From Rhodospirillaceae bacterium (GTDB lineage: Bacteria > Pseudomonadota > Alphaproteobacteria > Dongiales > Dongiaceae): 64,000 nucleotides of DNA. The stretch covers positions 558,001 through 622,000 of the forward strand of contig JADJQM010000003.1 of the NCBI GenBank assembly GCA_016712715.1. The letters run 5' to 3'. The translations under genes and the position numbers were made by a program. Positions 34,981-44,045 of this stretch are shown in pieces (the stretch's first letter is position 1; every line of letters starts with the position of its first letter). The notes below the pieces were generated by a model. It worked only from the letters and a program-made list of their open reading frames with translations, was not told the origin of the DNA and made no database searches.

Positions 34981-36573
34981 ATGAAACACGCACTGAGGAA
35001 ATTTCTGCTGCCGGCCTTTGCGGCCGCGGCATTGATGGCGAGCACATCGCTCGTGCAGGCCGAGATGGTGTTCCATCGCGGCAATGGCGCCGAACCGGAG
35101 ACCATCAACCCGCACAAATCGACGGGCGTCACCGAAGCCAATATCGAAGCCGATATCTTTGAAGGCCTCACCACCTATGCGCCGAATGGCGACATCATTC
35201 CAGGTGCTGCCGAGAGCTGGGAAATCAGCGATGACGGCAAGACCTATACGTTCAAGCTGCGCCAGAACGCGAAATGGTCGAACGGCGATCCGGTGACGGC
35301 GGCTGACTTCGTGTTCGGCCTGCAGGATGCGGTCAATCCTGAAACCGCCGCCGACTATGCGCCGATCCTTGATGTCATCGTGAACGCCACCGCCATCCGC
35401 AAGGCCGAAGAGAAGGATATGTCCAAGCTCGGCGCCACGGCGGTCGACGACCACACGCTGAAGATCGAACTCACAGGCCCGACGCCCTATTTCCTCGGCC
35501 TGTTGCGCCACCCGATCTCCTACCCGGTGCACAAAGCGACCGTGGAGAAGTTCAAGGATGATTGGACGAAGCCCGGCAACATCGTCAGCAACGGCGCCTA
35601 CCAGTTGACCGAGTGGACCCCGCAAGCCTCGCTGACCTATGTGAAGAACCCGAACTATTGGGACGCCGCCAATGTGAAGGTCGACAAGGTCGTCATGTAT
35701 CCGACGGAGGATCTGGCGGAAGAATTGAAGCGCTTCAAGGCCGGCGAGCTCCACGCCACCTATGACGCGCCGTCAGAGCAGATTCCGGACCTCGAGGCCA
35801 ACTTCGCCGACGAGTTCAAGAACACGCCTTATCTCGGCACCTACTATTATGTTGTCAACCTGACCCGCGAGCCGTTGGGCGCCCAGCCGGATCTCCGCAA
35901 GGCCCTATCCCTCGGCATCAACCGCGAGATCCTGGTGTCCAAGATCACGCAGGGCGGTGAAGCCCCGGCCTATTCCTGGGTTCCTCCGATGACGAACTAC
36001 AAGCAGGCCTTCGTCGACTTCAAGGACATGCCGCAGGCGCAGCGCCTTGAGGAAGCCAAGGCTCTCCTGGCCAAGCATGGCTATACCAAGGAGAATCCGC
36101 TGAAGGTCGAACTGCTCTACAACACCAGCGAGAACCACAAGAAGATCGCTGTCGCTGTCCAGAGCATGTGGAAGCAGATGGGCGTCGAAGCGACCCTCCG
36201 CAACGAAGAGTGGAAGGTCTATCTGGAAACACGCGACAAGAAGCAGTTTGACGTCGCCCGTGCCGCCTGGATCGCCGATTATGACGATCCCATCAACTTC
36301 CTCGACATGTTCCTGTCGGATGCCGGCGAGCGCAACGATGCCGGCTACAACAACGCGAAGTACGATGAGTTGGTGAAGGCCACCGCTACGGAAACGGATC
36401 CGGCGAAGCGGATGCAAATGTTCCACGATGCGGAACAGGCCTTCCTTAACGACAGTCCGATGCTTCCGATCTACCACTACACCTCGCAGCATATGGTCTC
36501 GAAGAAGGTCGCAGGCTGGGAATACAACATCCTCGACTTCCATCTGGCGCGATTCATCTCCATTTCGGAGTAA
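34981..36573 (+). CDS. oppA: oligopeptide ABC transporter substrate-binding protein
   Basis: 530 residues, normal for OppA/DppA (family 5). The Sec signal is KFLLPAFAAAALMASTSLVQA. Family features include FHRGNGAEPETINPHKS, IFEGLTTYAPNGDIIPGAAESWEISDDGKTY in short blocks, and RDKKQFDVARAAWIADYDDP near the C-lobe. An upstream GGAGGTTAAAAAA gives strong translation. It heads a complete oppABCDF operon and is followed by a hairpin that may set its dosage. The peptide range is not predictable. Confidence 0.94.
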   Translation: MKHALRKFLLPAFAAAALMASTSLVQAEMVFHRGNGAEPETINPHKSTGVTEANIEADIFEGLTTYAPNGDIIPGAAESWEISDDGKTYTFKLRQNAKWSNGDPVTAADFVFGLQDAVNPETAADYAPILDVIVNATAIRKAEEKDMSKLGATAVDDHTLKIELTGPTPYFLGLLRHPISYPVHKATVEKFKDDWTKPGNIVSNGAYQLTEWTPQASLTYVKNPNYWDAANVKVDKVVMYPTEDLAEELKRFKAGELHATYDAPSEQIPDLEANFADEFKNTPYLGTYYYVVNLTREPLGAQPDLRKALSLGINREILVSKITQGGEAPAYSWVPPMTNYKQAFVDFKDMPQAQRLEEAKALLAKHGYTKENPLKVELLYNTSENHKKIAVAVQSMWKQMGVEATLRNEEWKVYLETRDKKQFDVARAAWIADYDDPINFLDMFLSDAGERNDAGYNNAKYDELVKATATETDPAKRMQMFHDAEQAFLNDSPMLPIYHYTSQHMVSKKVAGWEYNILDFHLARFISISE

Positions 36574-36587
36574 GATTGCGAACATGG

Positions 36588-36622
36588 CGACCCGGTGGCA
36601 TCATGCCACCGGGTCGTTTCTC
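36588..36622 (+). terminator. stem-loop between oppA and oppB
   Basis: A perfect 13-bp stem, CGACCCGGTGGCA (36588-36600) with TGCCACCGGGTCG (36604-36616), a 3-nt loop and the tail TTTCTC. Inside the operon, it probably attenuates transcription into oppBCDF or stabilises oppA mRNA. Confidence 0.8.
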
Positions 36623-36675
36623 ATTGACCCTGATCGCCTCGGCACCGTTTATCGGCACCGATGGGAGGCGGCCGC

Positions 36676-37593
36676 ATGTTGCATTACGTTTTCCGGCGCC
36701 TGTTGGGCGCCATACCGACCCTTTTCATCATCGTCGCGGTGTCGTTCTTCATGGTGCGCATGGCACCGGGCGGCCCCTTCGACAAGGAACGCAAGGTTCC
36801 CGCCGAAGTCGAGGCGAAGCTGATTGAGCAGTATCATCTCGATGAGCCATTACCACAGCAGTTCCTGCGGTATCTGGGCGGCCTCGCACAAGGTGATTTC
36901 GGCCCGTCCTTCAAATACAAGGACTTCACTGTCTCGGAACTGATCTGGCAGGGGTTTCCGACCTCGCTGGCGCTGGGCCTGTCGGCAATTGGCATCGCCG
37001 TCCTGATCGGCGTGACACTCGGCATTCTTGCGGCGCTGCGTCAGAATAGCTGGATCGACTACCTGGGTGTCGGTACCGCGATGCTGGGTATTGCCGTGCC
37101 GAACTTCGTCGTCGCTCCCATCATGACACTGGTCTTCGGCCTGATGTTGCATTTGGTCCCGGTCGGCGGCTGGGGTAAGCCCAGCAACTGGATATTGCCC
37201 ATCATTGCGCTGGCCATTCCGCAGATCGCAGCCTTCACACGCCTCACCCGCGCCAGCATGCTGGAGGTCCTGCGCAGCAATTTCGTGCGCACGGCGCGTG
37301 CCAAGGGTCTGCCGGAAATGGTCACGCTTACGCGTCATGCCATTCGCGCGGCTCTCATGCCGGTTGTCTCCTATATGGGTCCGGCCATCGCCAATATCGT
37401 GACCGGCTCGGTGATCGTCGAGCAGATTTTCGGCATTCCCGGGATCGGGCGTTACTTCGTGCAGGGCGCCATCAACCGCGACTACACGCTGGTGCTGGGC
37501 GTCACCATCCTGTTCGGCGCGCTCGTCATTCTTTGCAACCTCCTAGCCGACATCTGTTACGGCCTGCTCGACCCCAAGGTGCGCTATGACTGA
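36676..37593 (+). CDS. oppB: oligopeptide ABC transporter permease OppB
   Basis: 305 residues from ATG 36676 behind GGGAGG; an upstream ATG at 36661 lies before that RBS. About six membrane helices, starting RRLLGAIPTLFIIVAVSFFMVRMAPGGP in two blocks. The EAA loop is RTARAKGLPEMVTLTRHAIR, and GIPGIGRYFVQGAINRDY is typical of OppB. Its end overlaps oppC by 8 bp. Confidence 0.95.
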   Translation: MLHYVFRRLLGAIPTLFIIVAVSFFMVRMAPGGPFDKERKVPAEVEAKLIEQYHLDEPLPQQFLRYLGGLAQGDFGPSFKYKDFTVSELIWQGFPTSLALGLSAIGIAVLIGVTLGILAALRQNSWIDYLGVGTAMLGIAVPNFVVAPIMTLVFGLMLHLVPVGGWGKPSNWILPIIALAIPQIAAFTRLTRASMLEVLRSNFVRTARAKGLPEMVTLTRHAIRAALMPVVSYMGPAIANIVTGSVIVEQIFGIPGIGRYFVQGAINRDYTLVLGVTILFGALVILCNLLADICYGLLDPKVRYD

Positions 37594-38479
37594 CCTCGCC
37601 CTCCTCGCCAAGCAACCGGAGGTCAAGGGCCGCAGCCTGTGGGTGGATGCCTATCGACGCTTCACGCATAACAAGGCCGCGGTCGTCGGCCTTATCGTGC
37701 TGACTTTCATCACCGTCGTCTGCTTCAGTTCACCCTATCTTGGACTGCGCGATCCGGAGGAAGTGGATTGGAGCCTGCCCAATCTGAGTATCCCGCCCGA
37801 TTTCGCTCTCGGATACTATTTTGGCACCGACCAGAATGGACGCGACCTCTTCACACGCACGCTTTACGGTGGTCAGGTTTCGCTCATCGTCGGCTTTGTA
37901 GCAACGATGGTCAGCCTGGTTATCGGTACATTGTGGGGCGCCTCAGCCGGCTTCGTCGGCGGCAGGGTCGACAATATCATGATGCGTATTGTCGACATTC
38001 TCTATTCGATCCCCTTTGTCTTCTTCGTCATCCTGCTGACTGTGGTGTTCGGCAGGAACATGGTGCTGATCTATGTTGCCATTGGCGCGGTGAGTTGGCT
38101 CGACATGGCGCGCATTGTGCGTGGCCAGACGATCGGGATTCGGCGCAAGGAGTTCATCGAAGCGGCTCATGCCAGCGGCGTTTCGAATTGGCGTATCATC
38201 ACGCGCCACATCATTCCAAACTGCCTGGGTCCGGTGGTGGTTTACATGACCCTGACGGTGCCCGCGGTCATCCTGACCGAGAGCTTTCTCTCCTTCCTCG
38301 GCATGGGCGTACAGGAGCCCAATTCCTCCTGGGGCACATTGATCAGTGAAGGTGCCCGGTCCATGGATATCGCGCCGTGGGCCGTTGTGTTTCCGAGCGC
38401 GGTCATGGTCGTAACCTTGCTCGCTCTTAACTTCGTTGGTGATGGTCTGCGCGATGCGCTCGACCCCAAAGATCGCTGA
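37586..38479 (+). CDS. oppC: oligopeptide ABC transporter permease OppC
   Basis: 297 residues. An N-terminal cytoplasmic segment precedes a helix, then YFGTDQNGRDLFTRTLYGGQ, the OppC-type signature. The EAA loop is KEFIEAAHASGVSNWRIITRH, and the end is GDGLRDALDPKDR. It overlaps oppB by 8 bp, and 13 bp separate it from oppD. Confidence 0.95.
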   Translation: MTDLALLAKQPEVKGRSLWVDAYRRFTHNKAAVVGLIVLTFITVVCFSSPYLGLRDPEEVDWSLPNLSIPPDFALGYYFGTDQNGRDLFTRTLYGGQVSLIVGFVATMVSLVIGTLWGASAGFVGGRVDNIMMRIVDILYSIPFVFFVILLTVVFGRNMVLIYVAIGAVSWLDMARIVRGQTIGIRRKEFIEAAHASGVSNWRIITRHIIPNCLGPVVVYMTLTVPAVILTESFLSFLGMGVQEPNSSWGTLISEGARSMDIAPWAVVFPSAVMVVTLLALNFVGDGLRDALDPKDR

Positions 38480-38492
38480 GGGCGACACGCAA

Positions 38493-39485
38493 ATGAGCAA
38501 TGTTCTCGAAGTCACCAACCTCAGCACGACTTTCTCGACACCGGAAGGGAACGTCAACGCCGTCAACAATGTGTCGTTTCACATCAATCGCGGCGAAACT
38601 CTGGGCATTGTCGGTGAGTCCGGCTCTGGCAAGAGTCAGATTTTCATGTCGATCATGGGCCTGCTTGCCAGCAATGGCCGCGCCACCGGCTCGGTCAAGG
38701 TGACGGGCCAGGAAATCCTGGGTGTCGCCAGATCGGACCTCAACAAGGTCCGCGGCGCGCGCATGTCCATGATTTTCCAGGACCCGATGACCTCGCTCAA
38801 TCCCTATCTTACCGTGCGTCGGCAGATGACCGAAGTACTGATGACTCATAAGGGAATGGACGAGGCAGCAGCGGCGGCGGTTTCGGTGCGCCTCCTCGAC
38901 CGGGTGCAGATCCCGGAGGCCCAGCGGCGCATCAACATGCATCCCCATGAATTCTCGGGCGGCATGCGCCAACGCGTCATGATCGCCATGGCCCTGCTGT
39001 GCGGGCCGGAACTGCTCATCGCCGACGAACCCACGACGGCGCTTGATGTGACCGTCCAGGCGCAGATCCTTGATCTCCTTTCCGAATTGCGGCGCGACAC
39101 CGGCATGGCGATTGCGCTCATCACCCATGATCTTGGCGCCATCGCCGGATTGGCCGACCGGGTGATGGTGATGTATGCGGGCTCGATCGTCGAGGAAGGT
39201 GCCGTCCGCGACATCTTCAAGCGGCCGCAGCATCCCTATACCGAGGGCTTGCTGAAATCGATGCCACGCCTCGACTCCCATGGCCTCAATCGGCTTGAGA
39301 CGATCGGCGGACAGCCACCCAATCTGCAGAACCTGCCGACCGGCTGCGCGTTCCGCGACCGCTGCCAGTATGCGTTCGAGCGCTGTGCCGAGGAGCGGCC
39401 GATGCTCCATGAAATCGGCACCGGCCGCGCCAAGGCCTGCCATCTGGAACGACCGCTAGGTCCCATCGTCGGAGACGCCGCATGA
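38493..39485 (+). CDS. oppD: oligopeptide ABC transporter ATP-binding protein OppD
   Basis: 330 residues from ATG 38493. Walker A is GESGSGKS, signature FSGGMRQRVMIAMALL, Walker B LLIADEPTTALD, switch ITHDLG. The C-terminal oligopeptide extension has GCAFRDRCQYAFERC with the three cysteines common in this subfamily, which in relatives bind an iron-sulfur cluster. Its stop overlaps oppF (ATGA). Confidence 0.95.
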   Translation: MSNVLEVTNLSTTFSTPEGNVNAVNNVSFHINRGETLGIVGESGSGKSQIFMSIMGLLASNGRATGSVKVTGQEILGVARSDLNKVRGARMSMIFQDPMTSLNPYLTVRRQMTEVLMTHKGMDEAAAAAVSVRLLDRVQIPEAQRRINMHPHEFSGGMRQRVMIAMALLCGPELLIADEPTTALDVTVQAQILDLLSELRRDTGMAIALITHDLGAIAGLADRVMVMYAGSIVEEGAVRDIFKRPQHPYTEGLLKSMPRLDSHGLNRLETIGGQPPNLQNLPTGCAFRDRCQYAFERCAEERPMLHEIGTGRAKACHLERPLGPIVGDAA

Positions 39486-40480
39486 GCACCGCACCCTTGC
39501 TCTCCGTCAACGACCTCAAAGTTCATTTTGATGTCGGCCGCAAGCGCCTGTTCGGTGGTGGCCATCCGGCCATCGTGAAGGCAGTCGATGGCGTGTCGTT
39601 TGATCTCAAACCCGGCGAGACGCTGGGTCTGGTCGGTGAATCCGGCTGCGGCAAGTCGACCCTGGGTCGTGCGATCCTGCGCCTGTTGCCCCTGAAGGGC
39701 GGCCGCACGGTATGGCTGGGGCAAGATCTCTCGAAGCTTGAGCCGGATGCCATGCGCAATCTGCGGCGCGAGATGCAGATCATCTTCCAGGATCCGCTCG
39801 CCAGCCTCAATCCCAGGATGACGGTGGGCCAGATCATTGCCGAGCCGATGACCACCTTCCAGCCAAACCTGAAACCGGCCGAGGTGAAGGACAAGGTCAA
39901 GGCGATGATGGCGAAGGTCGGCCTGCTGCCCAACCAGATCAACCGCTATCCGCATGAATTCTCAGGCGGTCAGTGCCAGCGCATCGGCATCGCGCGCGCC
40001 ATCATCAACAATCCGCGTCTTATCGTCTGCGACGAGCCGGTCTCGGCCCTCGACGTCTCGATCCAGGCGCAGATCGTCAACCTGCTGATGGATCTGCAGC
40101 AGGAGCTGGGCATGTCGCTCATCTTCATCTCGCACAATCTTGCCATCGTGCGGCATATCAGCCACCGGGTGATGGTGCTCTATCTGGGCAAGGTGATGGA
40201 GATCGCGGACCGGGATTCGCTCTACAGCAATCCTCTGCATCCCTACACGCAGGCACTGAACTCTGCCGTACCGGTGCCGGACCCCGATGTCGAGCAGAGC
40301 AAGACGCGCATCGTGTTGAAGGGCGACCTGCCTTCACCACTCAATCCGCCAAGTGGTTGCCCGTTCCGCACCCGCTGCCCGAAAGCCACGGAAATCTGCG
40401 CCCAAATGATGCCGGATCTGGTGTCAGCCGGACCCGATCACTTGGTGGCGTGCCACCATGCCGGGCCGATCGGGGGATAG
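39482..40480 (+). CDS. oppF: oligopeptide ABC transporter ATP-binding protein OppF
   Basis: 332 residues. Walker A GESGCGKST, signature FSGGQCQRIGIARA (Cys is usual here in OppF), Walker B LIVCDEPVSALDVSIQ, and a C-terminal GCPFRTRCPKATEIC cysteine block. It forms the second ATPase with OppD. The gene converges on the gapR-like gene with a 3-bp gap, and no separate terminator is visible. Confidence 0.95.
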   Translation: MSTAPLLSVNDLKVHFDVGRKRLFGGGHPAIVKAVDGVSFDLKPGETLGLVGESGCGKSTLGRAILRLLPLKGGRTVWLGQDLSKLEPDAMRNLRREMQIIFQDPLASLNPRMTVGQIIAEPMTTFQPNLKPAEVKDKVKAMMAKVGLLPNQINRYPHEFSGGQCQRIGIARAIINNPRLIVCDEPVSALDVSIQAQIVNLLMDLQQELGMSLIFISHNLAIVRHISHRVMVLYLGKVMEIADRDSLYSNPLHPYTQALNSAVPVPDPDVEQSKTRIVLKGDLPSPLNPPSGCPFRTRCPKATEICAQMMPDLVSAGPDHLVACHHAGPIGG

Positions 40481-40483
40481 GCC

Positions 40484-40744
40484 CTAAGCCACCATCCCGA
40501 CAGCGCGCATGTAGATGTCGAGCAGTTCTTCCTGCTCGGCGCGGTCATTCGGTTCCATTTTCCGCAGGCGGATGATCTGGCGCATGATCTTGGTGTCGAA
40601 GCCGGTACCCTTGGCTTCGGCATAGACTTCCTTCACGTCATTGGCGATGGCGGCCTTTTCCTCCTCGAGGCGCTCGATGCGCTCGATGAAGGATTTGAGG
40701 TGGTCAGCAGCAATGCCACCGGAATCGGCGCCTGAATCGGCCAT
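40484..40744 (-). CDS. gapR: GapR-like DUF2312 (UPF0335) DNA-binding protein
   Basis: 86 residues, the normal size. The conserved core is LKSFIERIERLEEEKAAI with NDVKEVYAEAKGTGFDTKIM and IIRLRKM. In Caulobacter, GapR binds AT-rich, overtwisted DNA ahead of replication and transcription forks and is needed for normal growth. Helical, no signal peptide. The family is restricted largely to alphaproteobacteria, which supports the taxonomic reading. Confidence 0.92.
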   Translation of the reverse strand: MADSGADSGGIAADHLKSFIERIERLEEEKAAIANDVKEVYAEAKGTGFDTKIMRQIIRLRKMEPNDRAEQEELLDIYMRAVGMVA

Positions 40745-40945
40745 GGGGAAGTCTCCTTGTCACGTCAGTGCGTGGGCAACGTTTTCTCGAGTCGGCGGGA
40801 CTCTATCTGCGGCACCCCTCGGGAACAAGGCGCAGCAGCCTGTGGATAACGGGGATAACGGGGCCATCTTGCGGCGACCGGCGGTTCCGGGCAGAGTGCC
40901 GCCGCAACAGCTGTGGCATTTCTGCCGCCGGAAGCCGAGATTTCG

Positions 40946-41826
40946 ATGCCCCTCCTGCATATCGCGCTGGCCGTGTTCATCCAGATCCTGTGGGGCCGAT
41001 CTATACTTTGGCCAAACCCGCGGTCGAGGACTGGTTTCCACCGGTGCTGCTGGTCACCATCGTCTATGCGGTCGTGGCAGCCATCCTCACGCCGTTCTAT
41101 CCGCGCGCCAAGACCCCGCGAAAGACACTGTTCCTGCTGGCCTTCTTCGGCGGCACCCTGCAGAGCACCGCTGTCTATTACGCGCTGATGCTGCTGCCGG
41201 CATCGACCGCGGTGCTGCTGATGCAGCTCTCCGTGCCCATTGCGATCATCGCGTCCTGGTTCCTCGGCCGCGACAAGCCGAATTTCAAGAACGGCTTCGG
41301 GGCGCTGCTGTGCCTGGTCGGCGTCGCGGTGGTAGTCGGCAAACCGGATGCGACATCGGATTATCTTGGCATCCTCGCCATGCTGGTCTGTGTCACCTCC
41401 TGGGCGACGACCCAGGCGGTCATCCCGATCGTTGCGAAGGATCACGGCACCGGGCTCTATGCCGCGATCGCCCGCTACGCGACGCCGCAGATGATCGTGA
41501 TGGCGCTGCTGGTCGAGGGTGAGAAATTGATGCCAACCATCACTGCCATCCCGTTTCAGGGCTGGCTGGGCGTCATCGGCATCGCCGTGTTCGGCTTCGC
41601 CCTGCCCTATTCGATCTGGTACTGGCTGCGGATGCGGCAGCGGATCGACGAGCTGACGCCGTTCACCCTGCTCATGCCGGTGTTCGGGGTGGCAACCGCC
41701 ACGTTTCAGCTCGGCGAGAAACTGTCGGAAGATCTGGTTCTAGGCGGGATCATCATCCTCGCTGGCCTCAGCATCGTGGTGTGGCGGTGGAAGCCGAAAT
41801 CGGAGCCGATCCCACCCGCGGAATAA
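40946..41826 (+). pseudogene. EamA/DMT family transporter, one frameshift near the N-terminus
   Basis: From ATG 40946 the first helix reads MPLLHIALAVFIQILWG, then the frame is lost. The other nine helices (YTLAKPAVEDW onward, LYAAIARYATPQ, ending KPKSEPIPPAE) follow one frame away. Adding one G to the GGGG at 40992-40995 restores a normal 293-residue, ten-helix exporter with two EamA repeats. A sequencing error is likely. The substrate is probably a metabolite or amino acid, but unknown. Confidence 0.85.
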
Positions 41827-41942
41827 GCGTGCGATGCTGCAGTGCGGAATGGCAATTTATTCCCTTTCGTTAATCATGTCTTTGTAAACATCCTTTAATC
41901 TGCGGTCAGTCGCGTTTCGTCAATTTCACGATCGGTCACCGC

Positions 41943-42275
41943 ATGAACGCCAGACCAGCCACATGGCGGCCATTCCTGCCAGCCTTTGCGCTCGCCATCC
42001 TCGGCATCGGCGCGCTGGGCGTGGTGCGCGTGATGCCGACGGCCCAAGCGGCGCAGCCGGTCGCCGTCTTTGACCTCCAGGGCGACGCGCTGGCCGCCGT
42101 GATTAGCGCCGGGGGACGCATGCTTGGCCCAGGTGGGGCGCCCGGATCGATCATCGCCATCAGCGACAGCGCCGATTTCATCGACCGACTCTATGCCGCC
42201 GGCGCCAGCCTGGTGCTGCGTGCCAATGACAGCCTTGGCTGCGTTTCGCCTACATCTGCGAGGACAGAATCATGA
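41943..42275 (+). CDS. small exported/membrane protein coupled to MCP
   Basis: 110 residues. An N-terminal signal-anchor (FLPAFALAILGIGALGVVRVM) is followed by a small alpha/beta part with GGAPGSIIAISDSADFIDRLY and AAGASLVLRANDSLGC. Its stop overlaps the MCP start (ATGA at 42272), so the two are translationally coupled. Similar small proteins occur in other alphaproteobacteria, but I do not know a function. It may assist the chemoreceptor. Confidence 0.7.
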   Translation: MNARPATWRPFLPAFALAILGIGALGVVRVMPTAQAAQPVAVFDLQGDALAAVISAGGRMLGPGGAPGSIIAISDSADFIDRLYAAGASLVLRANDSLGCVSPTSARTES

Positions 42276-43726
42276 ATTCGATCGACAGTTTGCGCGCCAA
42301 GGTAGCGCGGATCCTCGCCGTCTATATCTGCCTGCATCTGCCGCTCGTGGCGCTGCTGGAATGGCTGGTGGTGGGCGGTCTCGGCTGGCTGTCCGGCATC
42401 GCGCTGGTAATCGCCCTCGCGGTCGCGGTGTTCAGCTGGTTGAGCACGGGCACCAGCCTGCAGCTCTTTCAATCGGTCGCCATGATGCTGATGATCGGCC
42501 TCATCGTCGCGGTGATGGAGAACCAGCCCTGGCAGATCGATATCCACATGTATTTCTTCGCCTCGCTTGCGATGTTGACCGCATTCTGCGATTGGCGCGC
42601 CATCCTCGCCGGGACGGTCACCATTGCACTTCACCATCTGTCACTCAATTTTCTGCTGCCGGCAGCGATCTTCCCGGGCGGCGGCGATTTTTTCCGCGTC
42701 GTGCTACATGCGGTGATCGTGCTCATCGAGGCCGGCGTGCTGATGTGGGTGTCGCAATACCTGGCCCGCACACTCTCCAATGCGGCCTTGGCCCTGGGCG
42801 AAGCGGAAGCCGCTCATCGCCAGGCCGAACATGCCGCCCAGCACGAACGCGAGACCGAGGCGCGCGCGAAATCCGAACAGCGCGCCGTCCTTGGCCGCAT
42901 CGCCAGCGATTTCGAACGTGCTGTGCAGTCGGTGATCAATGAAGTGACGACGGGGACCAGCCGCGTGGCGACACTTGCCGGCGGCATGACCCATGTGGCG
43001 CAAGAAAACGCAGCCAAGGCAGCGCAGGCGGCGGAAGCTTCCGGTGCCACGACGGGCGATGCCCAGGCCATTGCCGCGGCGGCCGAAGAACTTACTGCCT
43101 CGGTCTCGGAGATCCAGCGACAGGCGCAGCGATCGAACGAGATCACCGCGCGCGCCGTCGAGCAGGCGACCGTCACCTCATCGTCGGTGGCGGACCTTAC
43201 CAGTGCCGCGCAGAAGATCGGCGACATCATCCATCTCATCAACGATATCGCCAGCCAGACCAACCTTCTGGCGCTCAACGCGACCATCGAAGCCGCCCGC
43301 GCGGGCGAGGCCGGCAAGGGATTTGCCGTGGTGGCCGGCGAAGTCAAATCGCTGGCCGGGCAGACGGCCAAGGCCACCGAGGAGATCTCGGCCCAGATCA
43401 ACGCCATTCAATCGGCGACCGGCAAATCGGCCGAGGCCATCCGGACCATCAGCGACATCATCGGCGAGATCAGCGGCATCGCCCATGAGATCAGCTCATC
43501 GGTCGAGCAGCAGAACCAGGCGACACGCGAAATCGCCAGTTCGGCGCAGTCCGTTTCGCAGCGCACCGGGGAAACCACCGAGATCATCTCGAATGTTCAG
43601 GTGGTCGCAAACGATACCGGCGTCACGGCGACCGAGGTTTCCAACGCGGTCCAAAGCCTGGTCGCGCAATCGACCCATCTGCAGACCGAGGTGCAGAACT
43701 TCCTGCGCTCCTTGCCGACGGACTAG
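42272..43726 (+). CDS. methyl-accepting chemotaxis protein with polytopic membrane sensor
   Basis: 484 residues. The N-terminal 170 residues contain about six hydrophobic helices with no periplasmic ligand domain, so the signal is probably sensed in or at the membrane. The signalling domain has a long coiled coil and the conserved hairpin tip INDIASQTNLLALNATIEAA (near residue 320-340), followed by GKGFAVVAGEVKSLA. No clear HAMP domain. It would signal to CheA/CheW encoded elsewhere. No C-terminal CheR pentapeptide. Confidence 0.92.
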   Translation: MNSIDSLRAKVARILAVYICLHLPLVALLEWLVVGGLGWLSGIALVIALAVAVFSWLSTGTSLQLFQSVAMMLMIGLIVAVMENQPWQIDIHMYFFASLAMLTAFCDWRAILAGTVTIALHHLSLNFLLPAAIFPGGGDFFRVVLHAVIVLIEAGVLMWVSQYLARTLSNAALALGEAEAAHRQAEHAAQHERETEARAKSEQRAVLGRIASDFERAVQSVINEVTTGTSRVATLAGGMTHVAQENAAKAAQAAEASGATTGDAQAIAAAAEELTASVSEIQRQAQRSNEITARAVEQATVTSSSVADLTSAAQKIGDIIHLINDIASQTNLLALNATIEAARAGEAGKGFAVVAGEVKSLAGQTAKATEEISAQINAIQSATGKSAEAIRTISDIIGEISGIAHEISSSVEQQNQATREIASSAQSVSQRTGETTEIISNVQVVANDTGVTATEVSNAVQSLVAQSTHLQTEVQNFLRSLPTD

Positions 43727-43735
43727 CCTTCGACG

Positions 43736-44032
43736 TCAATCCTTCGGCTTGTTCTGCTCGAACGCGGCCTTCTTCTCGGCTGATGCCTCGGCCTGGTACT
43801 TCGTTTTCCAGACGTCATACGGCATGCCGTAGACGATCTCGCGGGCGGCCGGGTCCGGGACGCTCAGGCCACGGGCATCGGCAGCCTCGCGATACCAGCG
43901 CGACAGACAATTGCGACAAAAGCCGGCCAGATTCATCATGTCGATGTTCTGCACGTCGGTGCGTTCCTGGAGATGCTGCACCAGGCGGCGGAAGGCGGCA
44001 GCTTCGAGTTCAACCTTGGTCTTGTCGTCCAT
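43736..44032 (-). CDS. DUF1244 domain-containing protein
   Basis: 98 residues with the family block MMNLAGFCRNCLSRWYREAAD and AREIVYGMPYDVWKTKYQ. Two Cys spaced CxxC might bind metal. Cytoplasmic. The function of DUF1244 is not known. It ends 9 bp from the convergent MCP gene and is 13 bp after the ligase gene on the same strand, likely in one operon with it. Confidence 0.9.
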   Translation of the reverse strand: MDDKTKVELEAAAFRRLVQHLQERTDVQNIDMMNLAGFCRNCLSRWYREAADARGLSVPDPAAREIVYGMPYDVWKTKYQAEASAEKKAAFEQNKPKD

Positions 44033-44045
44033 CAGTCCATTCCTT

